The notes under the pieces were generated by a model. That model was not told the DNA's origin. It saw only the letters and a list, made by a program, of their open reading frames with translations, and did no database searches. 62,000 nt of DNA from Phoronis australis (taxonomy: Eukaryota; Phoronida; Phoronidae), in NCBI GenBank assembly GCA_002633005.1, contig NMRA01000206.1, positions 471,203-533,202 of the forward strand, written 5' to 3'. A program made the translations under genes and the position numbers. Below are positions 43,838 through 56,678 of this stretch, one piece after another. The number at the start of each line of letters is the position of its first letter. Position 1 is the first letter of the stretch.

Positions 43838-45545
43838 GTCAGGGGCCAACGACAACGACTTATTTAACGAAGCTCAGGCTGGTTTTAGAAAGGGGTATAG
43901 TACAATAGACCAAATTTTTACCTTACAAGGAATTGTTCATAAGTACTTGAGTAAGCGCAGGGGCAGATTTTATGCTATATACGTGGATTTTTTCTCGGGC
44001 CTTTGACAGCATTTCACATAAATTTTTGTGGAATAGGCTTCAAAAAATAGGAATACATGGTAGTGTTTTAAAATTGATGAAAAGTATGTATTCAAAGCTA
44101 AGAGCGTGTGTAAGAACTGAGCGTGGGTTAACTGACTTTTTCAGTGGTACTCGCCAAGGGTGTATGCTTAGTCCTTTTTTATTTAGTATGTATTTGAACG
44201 AGTTTGTTGATTACTTAAGAGAATCTTTAATTAGCGGAATTTACGTAAATGAGAATGTGCCTCAAATTTGTATGTTGCTATACGCTGATGATATGGTTGG
44301 TTGTGCAGAGACAGCATTTAAACTACAGCAACAAATTAACGCTCTGCATGAATACTGTCAGGATTGGGGTATGAAAGTCAACCTTACAAAAACAAAAATA
44401 ATGGTATTTAGAAAGGGCGGACCATTGAGAAAATACGAAAAATGGCATTTTGGAAATGACAAAATTGATGTCGTCTCATCATATAAGTACCTGGGTATTT
44501 GCCTTACACCTAAGTTAGTCTGGACGCAAGCTACGGAAACTTTGTCTCACCAGGCACAGAAAGCAATTTTTTCAATNACATAAACGTTTTCAGTCAAAAT
44601 GTGGACGACTTTCACCTAAAATTGCACTCGAGATTTTTGATAAAATGGTATACCCAATCATTAGCTATGGAAGTGAGATTTGGGGATTTAAAGAATACTC
44701 TAGTATCGAGCGCGTCCAATTGAAATTCTGTAAGCAACTGCTGGGTGTTGGAAGTAACTGTCCAAATCATGCTGTCCTGGGAGAACTGGGAAGGTATCCA
44801 ATTTATGTAAAGCTGTTTGTTAAACTGATCAAGTATTGGTTTAAATTGTTAAAAATGCCAGCACATCGAAATCCGAAATCTGTCTATGACAAGCTTGTCA
44901 CATTGGATGAGGCTGGTAGGAAAAATTGGGCTTCATCTGTTAGGAATTTGCTGCAAAGGTATGGTTTTGGTTTGGTATGGTACAATCAGGGAGTTGGCTG
45001 CGAAGCATCGTTTCTTGTCATTTTTGAGCAGCGAATTAAAGATTGTTTTTTACAAGACTGGAGCTTTGCTGTGGAGAATAGCTCAAAACTTAATACATAT
45101 TTCTCATTTAAAATTGATTTTGAAATGGAATCCTATCTGTTGCGTGATATTCCATATATCTTTTTAGCAGCTATGGCTAAATTACGTTGCTCCAACCACA
45201 ACTTGATGATAGAGAAAAGTAGACATACTTCGTGGACCAAAAATACCGTGTGTGTTGTTTCTGTGTGTCCCTAATTGAAGATGAATACCATTTTATATGT
45301 GTTTGTAAAATGTACTGCTCTCTGAGAACTGCATTTATACCTGAGTGGTGCTGGCGTGAACCAAATAAACATAAATTTGTAAAACTTATGAAAATGTCGG
45401 AGCCCATTGCTCAGATTAATCTAATGAAATTTGTATTTCACGCCACTGCTCTCAGGGAAAAGCTGCTCAGCGTTATCCTGTAAATTTCATGTAACATGTG
45501 GGCCAAGGCCTTAAATGTTGAAATACATGAACACATGAATACATG
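43838..45545 (+). pseudogene. Non-LTR (LINE) reverse-transcriptase remnant, 5' truncated
   Basis: The conserved RT blocks are in order: NEAQAGFRKGYST, the first Asp block (YVDF/SRAFDSI), RQGCMLSPFLFS, YADDM (TACGCTGATGAT at 44281-44292), the KTKIMVF thumb region, then SYKYLG. After the RT a long tail follows with a CCFC...EYHFICVC zinc-finger-like motif. No endonuclease domain is present, so the 5' part is lost. Three frame breaks are seen: one extra T in the T6 run at 43988-43993, one at the N near 44577, and one in the A-run at 45239-45243. The 3' tail has repeated ACATGAA(T) words to about 45545, as in LINEs ending in short repeats. Probably an L2/CR1-related clade, not resolved. Not active as written. 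Confidence 0.85.
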
Positions 45546-46166
45546 AAAATTAAAATCAGACTACTCGGATCTATTCCGTCAACTGAAGAGCACTGACTTA
45601 AAGATTGTACGTAACTGCATACATGCAACTTGTTAGATATTTAAATGATGGCATACCCTTTTAGCGTAAGATCAAGGGCCCTTGCCTAACACAAAATACT
45701 CGCAACTGATCGCTAATAAGACCGAGTGGTTCCATTGGAGTAAATGACGAGATCTCACGAGGATCTGAGTGATCTCGCCAAACTCGCAAGAAATTATCCT
45801 TACCGAACGCTACCCAGTAGGCCAGTATCAATAGCTTGTCACACTTTGTTCGCTGATTGTGACATCATATTACCCGCTGACGAGAATCGTAAATGTACGG
45901 GCTCACCCGAAATCACTCTCTATAATATTTGTTAATTTCCGTATGACGTTTCCGTGTACACAATACGTAATTAAGAATGAAACGTCATCAGAGCTTTCAA
46001 AATCATCGGTTCACGTTTCTAGTGTGCATTACTTCATGCAACTTTTGATGTGAAAATCAATATTGTTGCAAAATCCCGAAAGTCACAATTTTCGACTTTA
46101 AGCAAAAGTGGAAAACTTTAAAGTTTTAAAAAAGCAATTCCTGTGAGAATTTTAGAGAACAGTGTA

Positions 46167-46235
46167 TACACCCGCACACCCGCACGCACACCCGCACGCG
46201 CGCACGCACGCACGCGCTCAGGCACACACGCATAG
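46167..46235. repeat. (CA/CG)n alternating tract
   Basis: Runs of CACACCCGCACG and CGCACGCACG. Alternating purine-pyrimidine sequence of this kind can adopt Z-DNA; that is inference. Confidence 0.8.
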
Positions 46236-47359
46236 ACACACATGTAGACAAATATATCACGCATTTTAAAGTTTAATCTTAATCTAGTCACCCATTTCTG
46301 ATGCTCAGCAAGTAAAATGTTATTATCGGCGAGAATTGGGGATTTGTCATAAAATCACAAAAATTCACTGGCGGATTTTGTTGCTTTATATCTCTGGATT
46401 GGCTCTGGTCAAAGCTTATTACTCAAACATCCAACAACATTTCCAAGCGGGTTTTTCGACCATAACATTATTATGTCCCTTAGACATTTTTTAAAAATTG
46501 TCTGGTACTGCAGGTAACCCTAAAAACGATAGCAACTCCCAACGAATCACCAAATCCGTTTTTAAGACGGTTAGTTTTAATACTATTTCAGTAAGCTGTT
46601 TACACTAGATTTAATCATATTAATCTTGTTCACGTTTCCATCGAATTTTTATCCAACCTCTTCCAGGGTAGAGTTCAATAACGGTTGTACCTCTCTAGAA
46701 AACAAAATCTCGTTCTCGCAAGATTTGACGAGATATCGCCGTGTATTTTCAATGAGCGTACGTGATTTTGGCAACATTGTTCTCGCCGCAAAACAGCTTA
46801 ACTTAACTCCACCTTAGTATTGTGCTTCCTTAGCAGAATAGCACCACGTGACTTGCATGTGATCTGCGCTCTAAATAAGCATGACCGTGAGCACGCGGTA
46901 CTGTCGCTCAAAAGCTTACATCATCTGTAAGTTCACGTAATAACGTTTAATTGATTAATGAAAATGAGTAAGTTCGTTATTGTTCATTTTTATTAATGTA
47001 TACTGTTGTTTTGCAATTGTTAACATTAGTTTTCAAGGAAATGTTTATGAACTCGTTAAAAAAACGAAACATCTGAGGATCTGATAGTTGTTTAAAATAT
47101 ATTTTCTTCCCCATAACTTTCACACAGTTACACAAAAGCTTCGTCAATATTCGTCAATATTAGTCAACGTAGGAGAACATTCGAAGTAACTTTAAGGAAC
47201 TAGAAAAAGTTGAATTTAGTTGAAATGTTTATTGTTCGAAAAATGGTTTAATGTACAACACTATTTTTTTCTAATGGAACAACGTTGGGTAATAAAAATA
47301 GCCACGCATAAATAAAATACATCACAGGAATGAAGAAACACAAGGACACTAATAGCAGG

Positions 47360-47552
47360 CGCTTTGGCGAGTGACGTCTCATTTACAACACTATGTATTA
47401 CGAACAAAGTTCAGACGTGTCGTTACTTTGCTCAGAACATCATCAGAGCAAAACCACACGCATTTAAGGTTATGTTTTGAGCAAAGTAACGAAACCTCTG
47501 AACTTTGTTTATAGTATGTAGTGTTGTAAGTACGACATCGTTCGCCAAAGCA
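47360..47552. repeat. Foldback element with arms of about 80 bp (MITE-like)
   Basis: 47360-47439 is the reverse complement of 47473-47552 with few mismatches. Blocks include GCTTTGGCGA, TTACAACACTA, ACAAAGTTCAGA and CGTTACTTTGCTC. The spacer is about 33 bp. No transposase and no clear target duplication. Confidence 0.85.
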
Positions 47553-48216
47553 CTTTCTATTTGCTTTCTTTTAGATTTACTCTAAGTCCAGAATCAAAAA
47601 TACAGAATTACAGAAAAGCAAGAGTACGTTTAAGGTAGATTAAGATGGGGGAAAACGCTTGCGCACACAATATTCGATCGTTGGAGCGAACAAAAAAACT
47701 AGACTGAGTGACCCCTAGCACCCTTAACTTTGATTAACAGACATTAATTTTTTCATGCTTAACAACTTGTAGCAAATTTCATTCATAATTTTCCGTTATC
47801 TTACTGTGGATTAAAACCTGTGAAAGAAAAGGAATTTCCGATCTCATTTACGGCAACTGTCTGAATTATTTATTGCCTTTGAAATGAAACAACCAATATC
47901 GCTGATTTAAGCAAACAGTCTGGCGATAAATTCGTGTATATAGGTAGTGTCTTTTAGAAATATATGCTTGAGATATGTCAAGCGTCGATATTTTCAGAAC
48001 GATAAATTTTTATACGTTATCACGCTTATAACCCCGCAAGGTACACAAGATTCGCCCAATCGGGGCAAAGGAGCGGCAGTGTACTCAAAGTTATGCCAAG
48101 CGGAAATGAACGAAAAACTTTATCAGTAAAAACTTGTTTTACAAAGCAGAAGGCCCATATGAAGTGGCCACCCGGTGGAACAAAGGAAACGTCTCGGATC
48201 AACAGGGTAAGCCAGG

Positions 48217-49476
48217 ATGAGACGGATTTCAGAAAGCAAGATTCTATACGCAATAATTGTGTATTGTCTTATCTTTTACATTGTAATATGGACGTCTGTT
48301 TACGGTAGGCACCGAGCCAGCAGTAAGGATGGAGGGGCCTTGCGCTATGAAACACTACCGAGTTCAAGAGAAGGGGTTTGGAAACACCGTTTGGTTAAAG
48401 AATATGGATTTCAAAGGACGCTCGGTGCGAAACAAAGATCTTTGAACGTTGTGGCGCAATCTGCCCCGCCGCCTACTGCAACAAACATTTGGGCAACAGC
48501 AACGTCTGCCGGACTTGTCTTAGACGAGGTGAAAACACCGTCTGCTTTTACAAATCACTTGGTCTCTACGCTAAGGGTTAAACCGTTAAAAGTAGTTAAT
48601 CCGCATGACTTTCGTTACATTCTTAATAATCCAACAGTATGTGAAAACAAAACGGTGTCGTTTGCTGTGTATATCCACACAGCGCCATCTAATGTCCATC
48701 GCCGAAATGCGATAAGAAAAACGTGGGGAAACAAATTAGTGCTGGAAAAGTTGAAAGGGATAATTGTATTTCTGATGGGATACATCGATGACGCAGAGAT
48801 GCAGAAAAAAGTTGCAAAGGAAAATGAATTGTATGGCGACATAATACAGGAAGATTTCTTAGACAGTTATCGCAATTTAACCTACAAGGGGCTTATGGGA
48901 TTAAAGTGGGTGACGAAATTCTGCAAAAAGGTAAAATATATTGTCAAAGCAGACGATGACGCTTTCGTCAACATTTATTCATGGATACGACTGACGGTTA
49001 AAATTAGTCGGTCACACAAACGTTGGATAGCGGGCGACGTATTGCAGGGCATGCCGGTGCTAAGGGATCGTTCTACGTGTTCTAAGTGGTGTGTGAGTAA
49101 AAAGGAGTATCGCGAAGACACTTACCCCACCTATTGTTCCGGACTAAGTTTCACAATGTCAGCAGATCTTTTGCAGGAAATGCTCGAGATCTCGCGACAC
49201 GTACGCTTCTTTTGGGTTGATGACGTATACATTTCCGGTCTTTTGCCGAAGAATGTTGGCAACGTCACATTTATTAACATGAGCAATAGGTACGCAGGAT
49301 ATAATTTTACCCAGATCATGAACGACCATATGAAACTGAAGTCCACGGTGCCAAAAAGTTTGATAGCCCACGCTTATCCAGAAGATATTATGAAACTGTG
49401 GAAATCGCCATATGTAAAATATTTGCAGGACTTTTGGCAAAAAATCAATTTCACAACAACTCGCAAAAGGTTTTAG
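48217..49476 (+). CDS. Beta-1,3-galactosyltransferase-like protein (GT31 family)
   Basis: Single-exon gene of 419 residues, typical length for Golgi GT31 enzymes that transfer galactose or GlcNAc from a UDP-sugar in beta-1,3 linkage. The architecture is type II membrane: short cytosolic MRRISESK, transmembrane segment at about residues 9-29, stem to about 145, then the catalytic domain. Family motifs are RRNAIRKTWG (162-171), GDIIQEDFLDSYRNLTYK (207-224), the metal-binding DDD (246-248) in KADDDAFVN, YPTYCSG (303-309) and the acidic VDDVYISGLL (334-343). N-glycosylation sequons include NKT, NLT and NFT. The ATG chosen places the membrane anchor directly after it. Which acceptor sugar is used cannot be told; B3GALT or B3GNT subfamilies are both possible. 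No broken motif is seen. Confidence 0.93.
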   Translation: MRRISESKILYAIIVYCLIFYIVIWTSVYGRHRASSKDGGALRYETLPSSREGVWKHRLVKEYGFQRTLGAKQRSLNVVAQSAPPPTATNIWATATSAGLVLDEVKTPSAFTNHLVSTLRVKPLKVVNPHDFRYILNNPTVCENKTVSFAVYIHTAPSNVHRRNAIRKTWGNKLVLEKLKGIIVFLMGYIDDAEMQKKVAKENELYGDIIQEDFLDSYRNLTYKGLMGLKWVTKFCKKVKYIVKADDDAFVNIYSWIRLTVKISRSHKRWIAGDVLQGMPVLRDRSTCSKWCVSKKEYREDTYPTYCSGLSFTMSADLLQEMLEISRHVRFFWVDDVYISGLLPKNVGNVTFINMSNRYAGYNFTQIMNDHMKLKSTVPKSLIAHAYPEDIMKLWKSPYVKYLQDFWQKINFTTTRKRF

Positions 49477-50777
49477 AGTGGATGTGAAGGAACGCTCGAC
49501 GATAACCCAGATATATTGCTTGTTAACACTTTCTGAGCTTAACTCTAGGTATTGCACATGTACATTTCGTAAAAAGTCTTTTTTAAAATGTTATCCACAA
49601 CCAATCTCGAATGAAAACACGAACAAGACAAAAATGAGGCCGGGTTATGGTTTCGTTGCTGATCGCAAAATGCAAGTTAAAACCGGCTTTATAATCATGG
49701 TTAGTGTCGAATGGGGGTAACTAGCGTGGTTATGTACAGCGCACGTGTCTAATTTGGTTATGTACAGCGCACGTGTCTAGTGTTATTTTGCTGGGTCCAT
49801 GAACACAACAGTTAATCAAATTAAAAAAAGTATTTAGTAAGTTACACAAGTACTTTAAAAACCGTACCGTTGTTAAATGACAAACTGAAATGAGTGCACT
49901 TTCTACAAGTTATGCATTTTGTCTGGTGTCTTGAAACAAAGTGGTACCAGTTCGTGATTTCGACGAGATAAGTCAGTGGACCTGTTTCCTTAGCTCCGGA
50001 CTTGTTTCTCGAAGAGACTATTGGCTTTTGTCTATTGATTTTAGCCATAATCTGATTTTTTGTCGTTTGCGTTTCATGAAAGTTTTTTCTTCTGCCAAGT
50101 GGACCACACGACGGATATCCGTCTTTGACTACGAGTTGTAGGCAGATTTTCCGACTTTTAGCCTTAGACAGATTTCATGAAGCGGGCTAAGTAAGTCGTA
50201 GACAGATTTTTACCCGGAAATAAAAACACGAAAGTCAGCGGACTCTTCGATAAACAGGCTCCTGATGTCCCCGGATGTTAATGAGGCGACAAACACCCCA
50301 CAATGCGCTTGAAAAGCTACAGTAGCGCCACCCTAGCGCCGCGAATGAAATCCACCGAATTTTGGTATCATTTTAATGTCTTAATGTAGTTAAAACTCTG
50401 ATGTTTTGAACAAAAACGAGCTGTGTCTTCGTGGAAAAGACAGGTCGCCAAATACATGAGTATGATTCAAAATATCTTATTTGTTATCTGGAAGTTGTAA
50501 ATGTGGTATACTTGCAAAATCATAAGCGCCTCGACAATAAAAATTGGAAAATTTCCGATTTACCCCTCTCAAAAGTGCGAGAGAAAACGCTAATCGGTTT
50601 TAGGTAAAAAATCACATTTTAAGGATTATTGTTGTCTTTTTACTGCCATTCGCTTTGTCCGCATCCATAAAATAACAACATCCGTTGTGGTTTTGCGATT
50701 TCAAGTCCACCTTAGTCTGCCTGACATTCGCTGGCCGTTGGTTATGTACCTATCGAATACTCGTTGTCATTTATCAG

Positions 50778-50856
50778 GTGAGGTTGAGCTCCGCCAAGAG
50801 AGGGTTAGGCTGCAACTGCGGAAGTTGCAGGTTCGACTCCGCGCTGAGGCTCATCT
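50778..50856 (+). repeat. tRNA-derived SINE-like fragment
   Basis: GGTTCGACTCC at 50830-50840 is a perfect RNA polymerase III B box. A weaker A-box-like GAGCTCCGCCAAGAG lies about 45 bp upstream. Between them CTGCAAC/GTTGCAG can form an anticodon-like stem. The acceptor stem does not close, so this is not a functional tRNA as read. Confidence 0.4.
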
Positions 50857-53110
50857 CAGAAAATTTTTCTCGCCGATGATGTCCCTTTAAGGGGCACTAC
50901 TTTTGATTTATTTTGGTTTTGCGTTCGTCACAAGAAACTTTGAGTTCCGAAATAAGTTTTATACTGCACGAAAATGTATGGGACTGAAGCCCGTAGGAAG
51001 ACTACTTTAGGAATAAGGCATCCTCGCGCTTGCGTTATCTAAGTTCGATATTTCAGATTTTTGTCCGTCCCAAAGCACACGGACTCTTGCTTTCAGTAGT
51101 TCAGAAATTCCGTCAATTTTCCTGTTTAAGCCAATTGTCTGACTCGCCTTTTGAAGCAGAAAACTTAAAATAGTAAAAACGGAAACGGACATTCAAACCC
51201 GTTCATCCACGCACTCGGAATCGAGTTTCAGTCGATAAACGTTGCACGATTGTAGAATGAGATGGTGTTACAAATACTTCGTTATCACACCGCACGGCTG
51301 AACAAATGCTCATTTTACGCAGGCGACATTATTGATTCTGATATTGCTCGAGAGTACATCGACGGTATTTTAGTGTTTCTGTCTTCAAGTCAGCAAAACT
51401 CACCAATAAGAAGTCAATTGCTGGAAGATTCACTTGACTTTTGAAAAAAATTCAAAATATAGGTTGACATTTCTAGTGTGTATCAGTGAGTACAAGGAAA
51501 AAATGTCTTTTGCGACCGTAGTAAAATTAATGTTCAGAAAACTTCATTCTATCATGCATGAAAATTTTAACTTTCTTAAATATATTGCGCTTATATTTTC
51601 TCCACGGAAGACCACCTCGTCTTGCACGACCAATGGGTGTGTCTCCACTCAAGAGCTAGTTTCTGCGTCCATGAAACGGATTTTAGTTCATGTAACAATT
51701 TCTATAATGTCTGGATTTTGTCTCGTATCACGAAGAAACCCCAGAGAGCAGAAGACACCATATTACTCTGCAATGAAAGAAAATGGCTATGCTCTCGTCC
51801 GCATCCTCAGAAAGTTGTTTATAATTGACTCACCAGTGAATATAAAGATAGCATTTACGTCCTGAATAGAAATCATAAAAAACGTGAACACCACAAAAAC
51901 AAACACTTCGGTGTAACATCACCAAACCCTCTCTCAAACGTTATCTGCATGAGCTCTTACCCTCTAGAACTGTTGGTGATGACGTCAGCGCCTTATCAAA
52001 CGAACTGACACTTCGGGTATCTAAACCTGCGATGTCTTCGATCGGGACCAGGTTTCAACGCCAATATCACATCAAGATCCCAGATAACAGGAAACAGCTC
52101 AGTATTTTTGCAACCAGTGGCATTTATAATCATCAGTACGACGGGCATTTGGTTACTAACGATAAATAACCTTACGCGAGATCAGAGGTCGTCGTTCCTC
52201 AAAGCACTACAATGTATTGGGAAAAAACTATATTGGATCCACAAAGCGTTTAATCATTGATTTTTATGCAAGGTTTAACTGGAAATAAAAGGCTTTTATT
52301 GAAAGTAAATAACAAGTGTCGTAAATGACATTTAAAGATTTGTGCATTAAACACAGGACGGCTTAGAAATAGTGGTATTTTTGTGCGTAATCTGTGCCTC
52401 CTTCACGAAATGCGTGTAAAGGTTCTCTTTCTTTATATCGCATTTACCATGCTAAACTGTGGATTATGCTTCGAAATGAATGGGCGTTATTGTACTCAAC
52501 AAGTTCTTTAATGCATACAAGCTGCCATTACATGGTGCTGGTCATAACCTGGTGCTGCCATTTTGTGACGTAATGCCGGTTAACGTGCGAAAGCAACGTT
52601 TTAAACAGCAAACAAGCGTAGACCAACCCTCCTTGTGCTTAGCGACACGAACACGAATTATGGCAGAAAAATTATAACACGACTACACGCTTTGAGCAAA
52701 TTGTCATTCTGTGGAGACGTCTTGCAATTGTATCGAAATGTTGTATTTATCTTAAAACAAATTATTTTCAACGGACACACTTCTGTGCGATGGAGGTATC
52801 GTAAGCTTATATTCACATGTGTCATCACCTGGCAGACGTCATTTTATCAGAAATTTTCTTATCAACCACTTGCATTCTTATACATTTATATTGTGTATTT
52901 AACGTCAATAGATCGTCAGTGTGTTCATCTTCTTTCTCAGGGATGGTTTATTGAGCTTATCTACAAGGATTTTCACATATCGCAGACGGGACACACAGCT
53001 TGACATAGCGCTCAAAAGTGCAACATTCGCCGCATGTTGTAAAATATGATGTGAAAAAATAATCCGCCATTATCTGTTTCAGTCAGACGTTTGCCATTAG
53101 GGCATGGAAG

Positions 53111-53170
53111 TGAGAGAGAGAGAGAGCGTGAGAGAGAGAGAGATTGAGTGAGATAGAGAGAGAGAGACAA
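53111..53170. repeat. (GA)n simple repeat
   Basis: GAGAGAGAG runs interrupted by CGTG and TTGAGTGAGATA. Confidence 0.9.
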
Positions 53171-54363
53171 GGATTTCTCACTCAATCATATATACATGTA
53201 TGGTTATTAACATTCATTCGTGCTTTGCGGTTTGACGAAATGCGATCAGATAATTTAACGCGGTGTCAGCTGGAATGCAACTCCCGCACGTAAGCATTGT
53301 ATTCTATATATATTAGTAGAGCCTGCAACCCCGAGACTATCCGCAACAGTTTGCACAGTGAATTTCCAGCTGTCTGCTTGCTGAGTTTTGATCGAGTTTT
53401 GTGGTCATAGCTATCCAGGCCGGGCACGCGCCTCTCAGATACATGCAGCTCGCNAGAGAGAATACGTTTATTAACTTATATATCAATTAGTGCATTACGG
53501 TGAAAACATATTGAGAATCACCGTACATGAAAAAAGAATGCAACAACAGAGATCAACAACAGTGAGACAGTAATGACTATTTACTTTTCATACATTTGAT
53601 ATACGATTAGAAGACTAGCATAAGAAATCAATGGTATAAGTACTGCAATAAATAAGCAAATAAATAAATAAAGAAGTAATAAATAAACCCGACACCTCAG
53701 CAAAAATAAATAACGCGGTGCTGCACATCTACACAGAGTACAACACGACCAGCAAATTGATTGTGTGCAAGTGATAACTGCATTTGTATGTATGTGTGCG
53801 TGCGTCTATGAATGCAAAAATTAGTAGTTGCAATTTGTATATGGTTCTTCACACTGGGTATAGTGGCAAGAGAATCAGCTCGAGTCATTGCGTAGTGAAC
53901 AAGTATATAAAATTTTGTTCCTGTAATATCTTGAAAGTCCAGCAAGTGAGTGAGTGTTTATCTTATCGAGAACTGAAGAAGGTATTTTATTTTCATTGAC
54001 AATTATAGAAACATGAAAACGTAAACATCGAGCTGCCGTGATTGATTTGTAAAATCGTGTCTTGAGTATAGGACTGTAGTTACGATAAGTAACAATAAAT
54101 TTTTCTAAGAGATCTGACAAATGATAATATCTAATTGGTCTGTTGTTTCGGTTGTGATAGCAAATGAAATTGTTTTGAAAGTAATGTGGAAGTTACATAA
54201 TTATGTTATTTTTAAACGGGTGTGGAAATGTTTTTCAGTCACGTGATGTGGCCACAGGTGTCGTGCTGACCAGACTTAAACATATTTGCGGAAGTTGTTT
54301 GTGTAATAACTTGTAGTAATATATTTTCAACCTGTATAAGAGTCTCAAGATAAGTAGATTTGT

Positions 54364-54434
54364 GGCGGTTGTCAAACACCTCTTGGTGGCTATCCTCTCA
54401 AGTGATAGCCATCACGCAGTGTTGGACAACCGCC
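54364..54434 (+). other. 71-nt hairpin of pre-miRNA size
   Basis: GGCGGTTGTC (54364-54373) pairs with GACAACCGCC (54425-54434). AACAC pairs with GTGTT and GTGGCTATC with GATAGCCAT (one G-U). The terminal loop is about 9 nt (CTCTCAAGT) and there is one internal loop. This is pre-miRNA-like in size and layout, but palindromic MITEs in the same region make that origin at least as likely. Nearby sequence at 54240-54290 resembles the foldback at 56604-56678. Confidence 0.35.
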
Positions 54435-55045
54435 AAGTAAATGCAACCAGGCCTCCGATAGGTAGCATCATATTCCCTATACTAAGTAACAACGCCAGCC
54501 ATGAACATCATTTTGCGTTAGATATCGATTTCAGTTTGCTGGAACCAGTTTTGAAAAAAAACCACGCTAATCGAAGACTGGTGTTTTAAAAAGCAGTGGT
54601 TCACAGTTTCAGAATTAAAGATGGCTTTATTTTATATGCTAAAAGTGCATTTCAATCCCACGTACGATCTAAACAGGGAAAATCCCGAAATTAACCTTCA
54701 GAAACTTGCCACAACACCACTTGGTTTCCAACATTAAAAGAAATTGAGGGGTCACGTGACTTGTGGCGGCCATATTTGGACAGGTTGACCAACCCCGTCA
54801 AAGATGATTGACATACATTACAAGATTACGCCCTGAACCTCATTTTTAAGATGGTGTGGAACACAAACACGAACCAAAACAATGGGATTCAATGGCAACG
54901 CTGCACAAGGCTTTAAATCTATGAACATAAAAATCGAAGTTTTCTACAGTTACCTGCGATACATTTTATTCTGTTACCATGGACACAAAGAAGAGACATC
55001 TGCCAGAATGATAAGTCTCCTACATCTTAGTTGTCTGTATGTACC

Positions 55046-55161
55046 NNNNNNNNNNNNNNNNNNNNNNNNNNNNNNNNNNNNNNNNNNNNNNNNNNNNNNN
55101 NNNNNNNNNNNNNNNNNNNNNNNNNNNNNNNNNNNNNNNNNNNNNNNNNNNNNNNNNNNNN
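55046..55161. other. Assembly gap (116 N)
   Basis: Unsequenced bases. Confidence 0.99.
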
Positions 55162-56603
55162 AATTCTAAGTTAAGGGCTAAAATGAGCCGTCAGTGGAAT
55201 AAAGTTACAAATAATCATTAAAATACTAACTTTAACATTCTCAATTAGTTGAGTTTTGGATTAGAATTATTGAATTTAAATATAGGTTGCTTGCTCAAAC
55301 TCGAAGTTTCACCTACGACAGGCGTACAAGTTGAAGCACAACTGAAATCCGCCATGTTTACTATTTCATGTCCTTGAATTCAGAGTTTTGAGATTGTTTT
55401 GGAAATTCCATCGCCAATTCACCACTCACGAAGACACTGAGTTAATGGGATCTGGGAAAGAAAGATAAGGCTTCGAAGGTTTATGCAACATCAGACTGAG
55501 GGAGGTGCACGCAGCTTTTATTTGGATTTTGGACGGTTGAAGTTGGGAGCCTCGGCTTGGCAAAGTTTAAGTGTCCAACCTTTATGTTTTCTCATGTATA
55601 TTATTGAGTGACGTCATTTGCGATAAACCCAAGCGCCTGTGGTTGCAGTACAGTATTCACCTTGCTTCAGGCTCTACATCCGTACAAAGCCGTGTGAACA
55701 CAATGAGGATGTGCACTGACAACGCGTATAAATATCATGGTCACACAAGAGCGTTTTAAAACACGTTTACTAATATATAGGCCAATACGTAGTCAAAACA
55801 TTGCAGCGTAACTACAAAGCCATAGTAGAAATTAAAAGTTGTTACAACATAGTGGCAGCGGAAGTGAATCTTCATAATGTGATTATTACGACCGGACACA
55901 TGTTGCTAAAAGAGCCTCACGTACTTGAAAATAGCCTACTAATTGTGTATGAAACTGGCTTGGCTTACACACGTCTTTCAGCGCAAGTAAACCTAAACAT
56001 TGCACATGATTCTCTCCTATACATCTCATGACATCAACAAAACCGGAACCATTCATGTCACAAGTCCCGTTCACATGGACATCATTTGCATATTATTTGC
56101 AAATTAGTGTAAAAATATATGTACTACGCGTTCACAAGACTTTATAAAAACCAATACCTGTGCGCTGTACCCCCAAATGGGCTGCCATCATAAGTAAAAC
56201 GCTTTTCGCGAGGAAGAGGAGATTTCCATACTATTATCAATTGGGTTAATGTTTGTGGCGCCATCGAAGAGAAGTTAATGCAACAGGGAACGATCACAAG
56301 ACTGGTGAGACTGCATATTGTAAAATAATATTTGAAAATGACAATGGGTTTACAAAAAAATTGAGGATGATGAACTTGTCCAGTTCGCAATAAAGGGAAG
56401 AGGTGTTTTTCTTTGGGTCTTCTAAAAGTTCTTAAACATTATTTCCTTCCAAAGTGAAAGCAAGCAGTTTGTCTCAACATCACTCCACCACTGACCTCGT
56501 GTGGCAGGCATTTTGAAGTGTGACGGTTACCTTGTGCCTTGAAACATACTCGATTGCCCAGTGTCAAATATTTTTATTTGATAGCGAACTTGCAAATTTT
56601 TTT

Positions 56604-56678
56604 TTAAGTCTGGTCAACATGCCACCTACGGTCATATCACGAGACCACAGGTGGCGCGCTGACCAGGCCTAAAAATGT
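56604..56678. repeat. Short foldback with CTCF-like half-sites
   Basis: AAGTCTGGTCAACATGCCACC..GGTC is followed by GACCACAGGTGGCGCGCTGACCAGGCCT, its diverged reverse complement. A related single arm, GGTGTCGTGCTGACCAGACT, lies near 54256-54276, so it is a dispersed family. Confidence 0.65.

Larger units (their letters stand above)
45546..48216. other. Intergenic, no gene supported
   Basis: Short ORFs only. Contains an alternating purine-pyrimidine tract (46167-46235), a foldback element (47360-47552) and the 5' flank of the glycosyltransferase gene. Confidence 0.5.
49477..55045. other. No gene supported; simple and dispersed repeats
   Basis: Short ORFs, the longest 143 codons at 51434-51865, none recognisable. 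A 25-29-bp direct duplication of GGTTATGTACAGCGCACGTG lies at about 49728-49779. Isolated N at 53454. SINE-like and (GA)n features are listed separately. Confidence 0.5.

Noticed and set aside
51434-51865. 143-codon plus-strand ORF
   Set aside because: No recognisable domain, no splice or start context, and composition like the surrounding AT-rich sequence.
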